DNA from: Pisolithus tinctorius
Lineage: Eukaryota > Basidiomycota > Agaricomycetes > Boletales > Pisolithaceae
Reading direction: 5' to 3'
Assembly: GCA_024663395.1 (NCBI GenBank)
Contig: JANFAH010000037.1
Coordinates: forward strand, 310,001-374,000
DNA: 64,000 nt
Part shown: piece by piece, positions 23,756 through 34,154 of the stretch
How the letters are laid out: each line of letters opens with the position of its first letter
Numbering within the stretch: position 1 is the first letter of the stretch
Notes under the pieces: model-generated
Seen by the model: only the letters and a program-made list of their open reading frames with translations
The model's database searches: none
Told to the model about the DNA's origin: nothing
Position numbers and translations under genes: made by a program

Positions 23756-24223
23756 TGTCAAGTCCAGGCCTACTCCAACCAACTCTGACACTTAAAAGGG
23801 TCTGGGGAGAGGTGCAGATGCAAGTCTGACATAGATAAACAGAACTCCAACTAGTGGAGAGTCAGCAGGAATGAAGTCTGCTGAGACAGAGGTGGAATGG
23901 AGTGAGGGTGTTGGGTTTAACTCATGCACTACTCCCTTGCATGATCTCAGCCCTTATATTTCAGAGGAAGAGACCAGACAGAAGATTGGAGATAACTCCA
24001 ACAGACAGAAAATGAAGACACAGAGTAGGAACTTAGGTGATATTTATACTGAAGAACAGTGGAGTACTGTACATGCTTTTATACTACTATGGAGTACAGT
24101 ATTCAGAGCTGAGTAGACTCATAAACAGCAGAGGGCAGGCAGAGTTGGTGCAGAGTGAGCAAATGACCAGTGGAGTAGAGTGCAGAGTGAGCAGGGACTT
24201 AGACTGAATGCATGGTCATGACA
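23756..24223. repeat. internally deleted LTR, Gypsy-B family, 468 bp
   Basis: Starts TGTCAAGTCCAGGCC and ends GGTCATGACA but lacks about 260 bp of the middle relative to the 734-bp LTRs. The flanks (ACATC and GTCCT) do not match, so it arose by recombination or deletion rather than as a clean solo LTR. Confidence 0.75.
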
Positions 24224-24339
24224 GTCCTGCACACTGAAAACACCCCTGGGACATAGCCAGATGTCCCTGGGATGACCTGGTCTGAGTGGGCTTTAGCTTG
24301 GATGATTTGGAGAAAAACTTCAGCCTAAATGCTTATGAA

Positions 24340-24842
24340 GATTGGTTACCTGAAGTGGACATGTCCACCTTTATTTTCTGGAGTTTTAGTTTACCTGCCC
24401 TACTTAATACTGACTCATACCTATGCTCCATGTACTATAAAAATTCTGCCTTATTGTCAGAAAAATACCACCCCACCTTTGGAGTCACTATCTGTGTGTC
24501 CTTTGCAAGTCTAGAGAGTCCCCAGAGTCTAAAATGTCTCTTGAGTCTACAGCATCTACAGCATCTTCAGAGTCTTTTGTGCCTCCCTGGAACCTTCTGT
24601 GTCAAACAAATCCCTTATTGTGTCTTCTTTATCAAGTAACCTCCCTCTTCATGTCAAGATCCTCATTCAGAATTTCATATACCCAGCCCATCCACTCTTT
24701 GTGTGCCCACAAGACTCCAGAATTAAATTCTGCAACCCTCACATGTCTGCCTATACACCTTTAGTGTCATATTCTACTTCTCCTTCCTACTCAGTTTCCC
24801 TTCAGCTTTCCCCTAGTCACATGCTTCCTAGCAGTTGTGTCC
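24340..24842 (+). repeat. diverged Gypsy-A LTR relic
   Basis: Aligns with the second half of the Gypsy-A 5' LTR (about 52.49-52.98 kb): CCTTTATTTTCTGG, a TACTATA promoter region, GAGTC-CTATCTGTGTGT, AATTTCATATACCCA, CCAGAATTAAATTC and the end GTTGTGTCCCACA. CpGs of the younger LTR are TG or CA here. The left half is missing. Confidence 0.75.
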
Positions 24843-25469
24843 CACACTGCTGGGAACTTTTTGATGTGGACCTGGCCTCCCAACATGGCCTGGATGTAAC
24901 CATTACCCTGAGTCTGGAGGGGCATACTATTACCCACTGCCTCCAGTCTCAGTACCAGTGTGGCCTTCTTCACAGATATTTTCAAAGGTGTAATGTTGAG
25001 CTGGTGAGCCTGCTTACTCCTGAGCAAATTGTATGGTTTGTCATGTTGGGTGTGGATCCCACTTTGGTTGCATGTACCTTAACTCATTTCTCTGCTCAAA
25101 GGTGGCAGGTAGGAGACCATGGCAAGATTCAGGTCAGGGAGTTTGCCAATGAGGTAGCCTACATTGCAATGGATGTTCAAGGTGAATCAGTGATTGTTCC
25201 ATGGCATGGCACCTCCTGGGCATGTGTCAGTCACCATGACCTCAAGCACAGTAAGCACCATCATTGAACATCACACTATTCTGGCATATGACTTGTCTCC
25301 TGCCAACCCAACAAGTACTAATCAGCACTGCCTAATACTGAGGGGCACACTCAAAGGCAAAATTCACCACATCAGTAAATGTCAAACTAAAGAAAACCCA
25401 AAAGGGATGGTATTAGAGAATGGGACCCAGGTCCCATTATATGATGTTTGCCTGGTCATTGCTGTGTGA
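24843..25469 (+). pseudogene. unknown ORF next to LTR relic, faint KOW-repeat resemblance
   Basis: Two overlapping frames (to 25267, then 25194-25469) carry ELFDVDLASQHGLDVTITLS, VSLLTPEQIVWFVMLGVDPT, WQVGDHGKIQVREFANEVAY and IKGTLKGKIHHISKC-like sequence. The spacing of W-x-V-G-D-x-G-K-I and G-x-x-K-G-K recalls the repeated KOW-type proteins common in Agaricomycete genomes, but this is only an impression. A frame change near 25255 suggests a missed intron or decay. CpG-free. Confidence 0.3.
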
Positions 25470-26668
25470 CTCATTGATGCCACAAGGTAGGCCATTCAGC
25501 CTAATCATGATCAATTTACTGACATTTCTTCAGTGCTTTTTGTATAGTTACATTGTATAGGCACACATGTAGGATCTGTACATAGATGTCACCTTTGTGA
25601 GCCATGTTGATATGCCTCTGGACATGAAAATGACCAAATGAGGTGTACCCCTTAGAATGGTCAATTTGCCTACAGCTATAACAATGAAGGGGGTGCACTC
25701 CCTATCATTATATTACATGCTGCCTGGGCCACACACTTCCCTGCAGTACCATTACTAGAGATTAGACAATCATACCATCACCTAGATATGCTTAATCATG
25801 TTGGAGATACAAAAAGGATGCCTAATATGGAGATCACTGGGCAGTCACTGGCCAATCATTGGCCTGCTCTCTGCCTGATGTCTTCTGAGCATTTTGGAAC
25901 TGATATCTAGTTATTTACTTTGGTAACACCTTTTGATGATGCAGATAATCATATGTTTTGATAATCTCAGAATGGATTGCATAATATTGAATTATGCATC
26001 CCTACAAAGTGAGTTCCAAATTTCAACTTTTACTGTTGTTACCAGCTTTTTAGGAAGATATTATTGTCAATGACCTTGTGACATTCTTGCAATATATAGT
26101 TTTCAATTGTCTTCAGATACTCATCTCAATGTTTTTCACAATATAGACCTTAGATGAATTTTATATGTTTGCTTGGAATTGTCATGACCATGCCTGGACT
26201 ACCCTAGACTGGTCCTACCCCAGTCTTGACTGGTCATGTCCCACCCCTACCCTGGTCCCAGCCTTGACACTTCAACCCAGAAACATGTTAGCTCATGAGG
26301 CACTGCAAGGCAGTGCCCAGTTGAGCTGTTTGCTCAGTTGAGGTTGGACCAGCATAGTACCTGGCCTGTCACTAGTCCTGCCCCAGTAAACCTTTGTTCT
26401 TACCTTTGCTTGATAATATTCTTTGTAACATTGTACTTACCAATCAGTTTACCAATCACCACTGTACCAGTGCAACCAGTCTCCAGTGCTATGTTACACT
26501 TAGTTTACCTTTAGTATTTAAGCCATAGGAAGAATTGTTTAGTAGCAGTCTGAAATCAATCTAGTCTCATCTAACCTGGTCTCCTCCTGTGTCTGCCTCT
26601 CAACTGGACTACAGCCCATGCAAGGGAATAGTGCTGCCCTTCAGTCACTATGTCCAATTAGTCCAATG
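25470..26668. other. AT-rich decayed spacer, no gene seen
   Basis: No recognisable coding sequence or repeat boundary. A short tract at 26185-26270 repeats GACTGGTC/CCTGG-like words. Confidence 0.4.
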
Positions 26669-27382
26669 TGTCAAGTCCAGGCCTACTCTGACCAACTCCG
26701 ACACTATACAAGGTCTAGAGAAAGGTTCAGAAGCAAGTCCAACACAGAGGAACAGAACTCCAACTAGCAGAGTGTCGGCAGAGACAAAGACTGCTGAAGC
26801 AAAGGCAGAGTGGAGTGAGGGTGTCGGGTTTAGCTCGTGCGCTACCCCCTTGCATGATCTCAGCCCTCGTATTTCAGAGGGAGAGTACAGACAGAGAGTT
26901 GGAGATAACTCTGACAGGCAGAAGACAGAATCAGAGGGAGTAGGAACTAAGTTGATATTTGTACTGAAGAACAGCGAAGTACAGTACATGCTTTTATACT
27001 GCTATGGAGGTACAGTAATCAGAATCGGAACTGACATATGGAGACTCATAAATTTTCAAGTAAAATTTCCTGGATGATGAATGAAGGGTAGACAGAGGAC
27101 ATACGAACGGGTAACACAGAACATCTAGAAAAGGAAATAGTCCAGGCGCTGGACCATGCAGTGAGTGCGCTGCAGAGTACCTGACTGCGAAGGTAGTCAC
27201 ATGACCCCTCAGAGAACGGACTGCTCAGTCTGGTAGGGGAGCAACACAAGTCCGACAGCAGTCGGAGCGGAGATGGCTCGCAACCAACAGAAGTTGGGTG
27301 GAGTTGGTGCGGAGTGAGTGAACAACTGGCAGAGCAGGGTGCGGAGTGAGTAAGAGCCTAGTGTGAACGCACGGTTATGACA
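26669..27382. repeat. solo LTR, Gypsy-B family, 714 bp, perfect TSD
   Basis: Starts TGTCAAGTCCAGGCC and ends GGTTATGACA. CAATG is present on both sides (26664-26668 and 27383-27387), the 5-bp duplication left by retroviral-type integration. It retains more CpG than the 20.5- and 23.8-kb copies, hence is probably younger. Confidence 0.9.
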
Positions 27383-27387
27383 CAATG

Positions 27388-29117
27388 CTGTAGTACCTCA
27401 TACCCCCTCTGATCCCCAACCAGACTCCAGATTGGCTTTGGACTGGCAATGAACCAGACTTAACAGAAATCAAGATTTACAGGAGTCTCATAATTTGATT
27501 CATAAGAAAATATACTATTTTCACTTTGGAATACTCTTTAGAGCATGTGATAAGATTGAAACTGCCACAGTGTAATTGGGTGCTACAACTTTCATTATGA
27601 TGTGCTATGGTCACTTCCTGTGGTGGTGCACTAGCAGTGATGTGGACTTGGAAAAAAGTTGGTGCAGTTGCCACAGGTCACATGATCTTATTCTTATTTG
27701 CAATTATTTGTCCCACCAGTCTATATAAGCCTTCCACACTTCTCACCCTCTCTTTCTTCTCAACCACAACCATCTCTTCTCAGCTCCATCCTTGGAAGTC
27801 CATACTATGATCTTGACCTTGACCTACCACTGACTTAGTTCTGTATAGATTGTATGATCTTGGTAAGTCCACCTCTTGTTCTCTGAGAAGTGTACTGGTA
27901 TATCAGTATTCAATGTGATGCCATGTACTTACATAGTTGATAATTGATATCACTTTTACTATCTGATGATCTCTGGAAGTCTGGCCAGCTGATGGTCAGT
28001 TTTGGTGATGACTTGTAGTACTTGGTAGTTCTGGACAGAACTGTCCAGCAACCCACAGTAACCCATAGTAAATGTGTGTATTGGACAGTGCTGGCCAGTA
28101 ACCCACAGTAAATGGGGTATTGGACAGTGTTGTCAACCCTGGACCTACATATCTGGGCAGCTGTGGAGCTGACCAGCACTGTCCAATTGCATGCCAGTTT
28201 ATGGATGTATCCCAGGGCCAAAGTGCCAAGTTTTCAACATACATATGACAATACCTCACTTGTACATGCACCTAATATGCAAGTTTTGGGTGTGTGTGAT
28301 ATTGGCACCAGGTGGTGGGCATTTGAGGTAGAGTCATAAGGATTGCCAAGAGTGTATATCGTACAGTTTACTACTTAATCTATCACATACAATCATGCTT
28401 TGGCTGAAAGTAGGGAATAAGGGGAGGTGAATGTGTATGTGAGGTAGAGGGCTTGACATCCCTACAGCAGTTTGAGTGGCTCACTGCCTTCCAGAGACAC
28501 ACCCCTCATGACACATCAGGAATGTCAGATATGTATGTTGATACAGCATTGTGCTCATTGTGTGACACAAATTGGAAGTGAGGATGGTGAGGATACCATT
28601 ATTCCATGGAGGTTGGGCCACATTGTCCTGGCTGTTCCTGAAGCAACCAAAGACAAAGTCTTCTCAGCTATCACTTCAAACCAGAGAGAATTGGGAGTGG
28701 AACCCATTGATTGAGAAACAAGCTCAAAACAAACTAGATTAGAGAAACTGGCTATGACAAACAATGGGACTTATATACTGCCTTACTGTTTGTATGTACT
28801 GCCATGAGAGAACATTCTGGAAAGAAGTAAACAAAAGAGAGAACTATGCTATTGGGCAAACACAAACATGCATTAGCAACAAGGCACAGCCTTACTAAGT
28901 ATCATGTAAGCATGAGAAAGCAAGCAAAAGGAAAAGTCCAAGATGACTAAGCATCCCTAAAGTGTGACCCTAACCAGAGAGTAGATATATATATGGGCAA
29001 CTAGGAAACACAGAAGTGAAAAGTCTACTGGTCATTACACTATCCCCTCCTAAGGCTTGACTTCCAGGCAAGACCAAATAGGATGAACAGTAGTAAACAG
29101 TTCCAGTACAGGTGTGT
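27388..29117. other. decayed LTR-like sequence, no intact gene
   Basis: TATATAAGCC at about 27722-27731 followed by a CT-rich leader looks like an LTR promoter. On the minus strand CTTAGGAGGGGATAG followed by TGTAATGACC at about 29040 looks like a polypurine tract plus LTR start of another element running leftward. A plus-strand frame at 28472-28714 (DTIIPWRLGHIVLAVPEATK) may be remains of an exon. None can be assigned. Confidence 0.35.
28031..28130. repeat. short tandem repeat, about 41-50 bp units
   Basis: Two and a half units containing TTGGACAG-GCTG-CCAGTAACCCACAGTA. The first unit carries an extra ACCCATAGT. Confidence 0.7.
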
Positions 29118-29349
29118 GTTGGAGTGAAATGACCCCTGTCCTTACTTGGACTTAGGCACATGATCGTGTCACTTACATAAGCTGTTAGAGCGCACCCATA
29201 CACTAGTAAAATTTACCTAGTCCCTCAGTAGCTTGACAGACTACTGAGGGTGAGTACACTCCTACATAGATAGAATATCCTTACTAACTTGTATAGTTCC
29301 CTACAGGTACTATACTCAATATTAGTAGCTTGACAGACTACTGAGGTTC
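29118..29349 (-). repeat. hairpin-bearing LTR-like sequence at Gypsy-C 3' end
   Basis: Co-linear with the 249-bp solo LTR at 51189-51437. Shared are TGTTGGA near the left, CTTAGG, CTTACATAAGC, two CCTCAGTAG...CTACTGAGG hairpins about 110 bp apart and a final CTACAGAT. It directly follows the Gypsy-C pol stop, so it is probably the 3' LTR (or its start) of Gypsy-C, related to but not the same as the solo LTR. Confidence 0.55.
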
Positions 29350-29350
29350 C

Positions 29351-29961
29351 CTACAGATTCCTCTCTGGGTTTCCCCTCTGCAACCCCACAAACTTCTTCA
29401 GTGTGAACAAGCTATCGAAGCTTTCTGACGAAAGGAGAGATAATTTATGGGGGGCCCCAGGGTGGGATTGATAGAAGTCCTTGATCGCTGACTGTGAATT
29501 CTTCAAGGTGGAGGCTGGCTCCCAAGTGCGATCCTCTTTGGGGTATCCCCTCCAATGGATGAGGAATTGAAGAGCTCCACATTTCAAACAGGAGTCAACA
29601 ACATATTCAGCCTTGTATTCAACATCTCCTTCATCAGTGACCCTCTGCAGTCCAGGCCTGTTAACAGGCTGCCCATCAAGAGCAGTGAGATAGGGTTTGA
29701 CCCATGAAACATTCACAACTGGGTGAATCCTCATGTTGCATGGTAGTTTTAATTTAAGAGCATTTGGAAGTACCTCTAGGACTTCATATGGTCCAATCCA
29801 CTTTTTGGAGAGTTTACAGCTCTGCCATTCTCTTAAGGACAAATGGTCTGTAGCTAGCCAGACCTGAGACCCAACAGAGTAGGAAGGGGAAGACAAGCAG
29901 CATCAATCCACATGCTGCTTTTGCTAGGAACGGGCCTTGGCGAGGTTTGCTTTAACATCCT
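29351..29961 (-). pseudogene. Gypsy-C pol, C-terminal part with chromodomain
   Basis: The minus-strand frame has the integrase C-terminal module (YSVGSQVWLATDHLSLREWQ, KLSKKWIGPYEVLEV) and then a chromodomain (YVVDSCLKCGALQFLIHWRG, followed by YPKEDRTWEPAS). It is the continuation of the integrase at 40 kb, cut off by Gypsy-B. Chromodomains on integrase direct insertion towards heterochromatin in chromoviruses. The stop codon TAG overlaps the hairpin LTR-like sequence. Confidence 0.85.
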
Positions 29962-29966
29962 GGAAC

Positions 29967-30700
29967 TGTCAAGTCTGGGCCTACTCCAACAAACTCTGAC
30001 ACTAAACAAGGTCTAGAGAGTGGTCTGGAAGCAAGTCCAACACAAGAAAGCAGAACTCCGACTAGTGGAGTGTTGGCAGGGATGAAGTCCACCAAAGCAA
30101 AGGTGGAGTGGAGTGAGGGCATCAGGTTTAGCTTGTGCGCTACCCCCTTGCATGATCTCAGCCCTCATATTTCAGAGGGAGAGTACAGACAGAAGGTCAG
30201 AGGTAACTCCAACAGACAGAAGACCAAGTCAGAGGGAGTAGGAACTAAGTTGATATTTGTACTGAGGAATGGCAGAGTATGATACATGCTTTTATACTAC
30301 TATGGAGGTACAGTAACCAGAATCGGAACTGACATATGGAGACTCATAAATTTTCAAGTAAAACTTCCTAGACAATGAATGAAGGGTATATGGAGGACAT
30401 ACAAACAGGTAACATAGAACATCCAGAAAAGGAAACAGTCCAGGCACTGGACCATGCGGTGCACATGCTGCGGAGTACCTGACTGTGTGCTGTCAGGGAG
30501 AAGTCTGAAGGCAGTCACATGACCCCTCAGAGAATGGTCCACCTGGACCAGTAGGGGAGCAACACAAGTCCGACAGCAGTCGGAGTGGAGATGGCCTGTA
30601 ACCAACAGAAGTTGGGTGGAGTTGGTATGGCATGAGTGAGTGACTGGCGGAAGAGGGTGCAGAGTGAGTAAGGACTTGGAGTGAACGCATGGCCATGACA
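29967..30700 (-). repeat. Gypsy-B 3' LTR
   Basis: 734 bp, near-identical to 39200-39933. The polypurine tract adjoins it at 30701-30714. Confidence 0.92.
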
Positions 30701-30894
30701 GTGCCCCCCCCCCTAGGGCCTGAACCCCTGAAGGCCACATGTACAGGGACAAGATCAACATGAGTTGATCATTTGAAATTACTTTGATGCCTTGAGGATA
30801 ATGTCTTTAGCCATGGCAGAGCTCCATCAGAGTCTGAAGAACTGCTTAAAAACACGTGTTAGGGTACTGAACCTTCATCCTTTTCCCCATCATC

Positions 30895-33800
30895 ATGCCC
30901 TCCCAGCACCAGAGCAAAACCCCCCAGCCAACCCCTGGCCATGTCCGCGACTATTCCCAAGTCACAGATGAAGAACTGGTCGTCCTCACCGATGACTCCA
31001 CCAACACCGAGCGGGAGAAGTCTGCAGAGAAGGCATGCTGATGAGAGGAGGCAGAGCGGAGAGAGAGAGAGCACAAGGCCAAGTGCAAGGAGGCCAAGAG
31101 GTGGAAGGCAGAGGAGGAGAGGTTGGAGGCAGAGCAGAGGAAGAGAGCAGAGGAGGAAGAGGAGGCCTGAAGGAAGAAGGCGGCAGAGGAGGAGGCAGAG
31201 AGGCAGAGGCAGAGAGCCTCTGAGGAGAGGGCTCAGGCCAAGCGGGATGAGGCTGCACAAAGGTGAGTGGCAGAGTACTGTGAGTCAGGTGGAGGCTGAC
31301 TCGCAGTTTTACTTTCTTAGACTATGTGATGCAGTGTATGATGTAAACACTGCCCAGAAGGTCCCTGGGGCTTCCATGGTGGCTACCACACCCAGGAGGC
31401 CTCCCTGCACCCGCTGTGTAGCAAGCCTGACAGCAGGGCAGTGTGAGCCAGGACAGGGCAAGGCCAGGGCCTGTGTGCCTTGTCAAAATAAAAAGAAGGT
31501 ATGTAGTTGGATGAAGGAGGACATGGTGGCAGGGCCATCATGGAAGAGAGTGGGGACAGGGAGTTCCCAAGGGGAAAAAAAGAAGAAGCTGCGAGGGAAG
31601 GGGAAGGAGAGAGCAACAGAGACAGAGGAGGCAGATGATGAGCAGGAGGCAGGCAGAGAAGATGAGGAAGAGCCAGCAACACTGCACAAGGGACCCTCAG
31701 GGACAGGGGTCTCCTCCTGGTGGGTGGAGTGGGAGTGGTGTGAGTCAAAGTGTGGAAAGGTGGTGAAAACCAACCAAAACCAACACAAAAGACAAATGTA
31801 GAGCGAGTGGTGGTGTGCCTCCATGGAACCTGGAGTGCAGAAACCTAAGAGGGGGAAACTTTCAATGGCAGGTGCTCCTAGCGCAAGTCGACGACGAGTT
31901 ACACAGGAGAAGACAAGCAAGTGATGATTGGATGGGGGATGCTGAACAGAGTGAAGGTGTTCAGCCGAAAGGACTCGGGATGAAGGACTTTGATAAGATG
32001 TGCTCCTGGCGCAAGTCGATGACGAGTTATGCAGGAGTGAATGGATGACTAAGCAAGAGTGCTGACTAAGTGTGGATGGAGCTTCAGATAATGAATGGTG
32101 GTAGATAGACTCTTCCGAATGAGCCTCAACTACCAAGTATACGAATGATGACAGATAGACCCCTTCGTGGAGCCTCAACTGTCGATGATGAGATAGGCAC
32201 TGAACTGATTGCTGGACTGCTTCTGAATTGATTCTTGGGTAGCTAAGTACATGGGGGTTTATGTACTATGGGGGGAGCACAGCCTGTGACAAACAAGGCA
32301 CAAACACTTGGTAAGTAATGAGTAAGGACTGAGTAATCATGATGAGTAAGCAAGAAATGAAAAGTAAGCAAGCAAAGAAGATTGGTAAGTATTGGCAATG
32401 AACGAGTCAAGGATAGTCAAAATATCACAGAATGAGTCAAATAGAGTCAGAAACTGAGTAAGCACACTGATATCACATTAGGGGGTGGCAATGCAAGTCA
32501 GATCTCAGTGGAGACATCTCTAGACCCAAAGATGGCATGACAGATGGACGGTGTTTCCAGATAGGGAAGTATTAATTCCAGAATTGAAGGGCATGAGTCA
32601 GGCATCAAAAGGGGGGCTAGGGTGTTGGGGGTCTGTGGGGCAATGAGAGGCATACACAATTGTGTCTCCCACCCTTCCATCCTCTCAGCGAAGTTAACAA
32701 AAACTTCATGAATGGGGCTCTGATGGAGGAGGAGGAGAAGGGGGGACGTCTTCTGCTGGATCTTGCAGTAGGAAGGCAAGATGCATGTCATACTCGTCAT
32801 GAATGCGATCAGGGAGGCTGGAGGACAGTAGACTATGCTGCAGCTGTTGCAATGTGGGAAGAATGATGGATGAGACTGGAACAAAGACAGTGCAGGGAGC
32901 AGGGAGGAATGATCCATATGCTTCATCAAGAGGGGAGACTGAAACGACCACATAAGACCTTTCTAACCGAGTGACAGACCTGAGGCGACTAAAGAATGTC
33001 CTTCTGGAAGTCATACTGACAAGGAGAACACGCTGTCCAAGCTGCATGGGATGAGACAGGGCTGACAACAATGGGATGAACCAGGGGGCTTCAGGACGGA
33101 AGCTGGTGGGAACGCCTGGCAGATATATGTAGCCACTGTCCCTGGCAAATGAGACAAGTGAGATGATCGATGAAGAGGTGGCCATGATTGATGGACTTAG
33201 CGAAATGAGCGTCTGATGGATGGAGTGCTGTAGAAACACGTAGGGTGCGAGGATCCTCTCCAAACTTGGAAGGAAGAATTGTGGGGCTGAGCACTTTAAG
33301 CGAGTGTGGGAACGGAGTCGATATCTTTAGAAATGGTGGAGATACGACGAAAACCAGAATGCCGTACATGGGCACTAAAAACCTTTAATGTGCGCTTAAC
33401 TCGCTTCCTCTTTTCTCTTTAGCACTGACGACTCGTTCTTGTGCGAAGGATGACTGTTAATGTCCAACAGTCTTTCTACACATGAGGCCTTTAGTCTTCA
33501 TCTGCATGCATGGGCATTGTGCACAACTCGTTGACGAGTTAGGCAGAGTCAGCTGTAACCATGTCCACAACACCTTTGGTGTGTGACAGCGGGAGTGGCA
33601 GCTGCAGGCTGCGGAGAGGTATGTGGAGGCACACGAGAAGGCTGTGACAGCCTTTGAGAGGATGGCAAGGGCAGCAGAGCAGATGGCAGAGGCCATGGAG
33701 TGGACAGTGATTGAGTGGGGGCTGTACTGCAAGTGGGCAGAATGGGCAGAGATGAGGAGGGAGGACATGTGAGAGGCCAGGATGGCTGAGCTTGAGTGCA

Positions 33801-33962
33801 CAGGTGGAGGCTGGAAGAGGCCTCAGTTGGAGGTGGCAGAAGACCAGCAAGAGGAAGCAGATGAAGGTGCAGATGGGGACAACGAGGAAGAGGAAGAAGT
33901 CAGAGGAGAGAAGGAAGGCAGAGAAGAACAGGAGGGTGGCAGAGAACAAGCAATGGAAGAGT
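30895..33962 (+). pseudogene. Gypsy-B antisense accessory gene, Zn2Cys6-like
   Basis: ATG at 30895, 195 bp inside the 3' LTR, opens a frame (MPSQHQSKTPQ) leading into a long Glu/Arg/Lys coiled coil, interrupted by TGA-TGA at 31039-31044 and another TGA near 31170. After a likely intron (31265-31319), exon 2 has the cluster C-x2-C-x8-C-x9-C-x2-C-x6-C (CTRC...CEPG...CVPC...VC, about 31411-31505), then basic and acidic stretches. Repeat E splits the gene. The C-terminal exon at 33590-33962 has a Trp-containing coiled coil (RMARAAEQMAEAMEWTVIEW) and an acidic tail. A protein of the same layout is encoded antisense in Gypsy-A. Probably DNA-binding, by analogy with fungal Zn2Cys6 factors, but unproven. 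Disabled here. Confidence 0.6.
31799..33593 (-). repeat. repeat E, copy 2, inside the Gypsy-B accessory gene
   Basis: On the minus strand it starts TGTCACACACCAAAGGTGTTG (33593) like copy 1, carries the conserved ORF (32706-33375), the TTACTCAG region and a TAGTACATAAACC promoter-like box, and ends about CTCTACA at 31799. Near the far end AACTCGTC(G/A)TCGACTTGCGC occurs twice (about 31874-31910 and 32001-32038), with a palindromic AACTCGTCAACGAGTT near 33525-33540. I found no matching TSD, so the borders are approximate. Confidence 0.55.
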
Positions 33963-34154
33963 AGAGTAGTTTTCTTTTCCTTTTTTTTTTTTTGTCTTTA
34001 GTTTGTATATTTTTGTACTACTACGAGATAGACTTATGATTTTGTTTGCGACTCTGAGAAGTGAAATGGATAAGCGGGGAAAATTCTAAAGTACTTAAGG
34101 TAGTTCGGTAAGAGGTGGAGTTGGCCCATGGAGGAGGACTATGTAGGTGGAGTA

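Noticed and set aside
31035..31260. Pro/Ser/Leu-rich minus-strand ORFs opposite the coiled coil
   Set aside because: Shadows of the Glu/Arg/Lys-rich coding strand.
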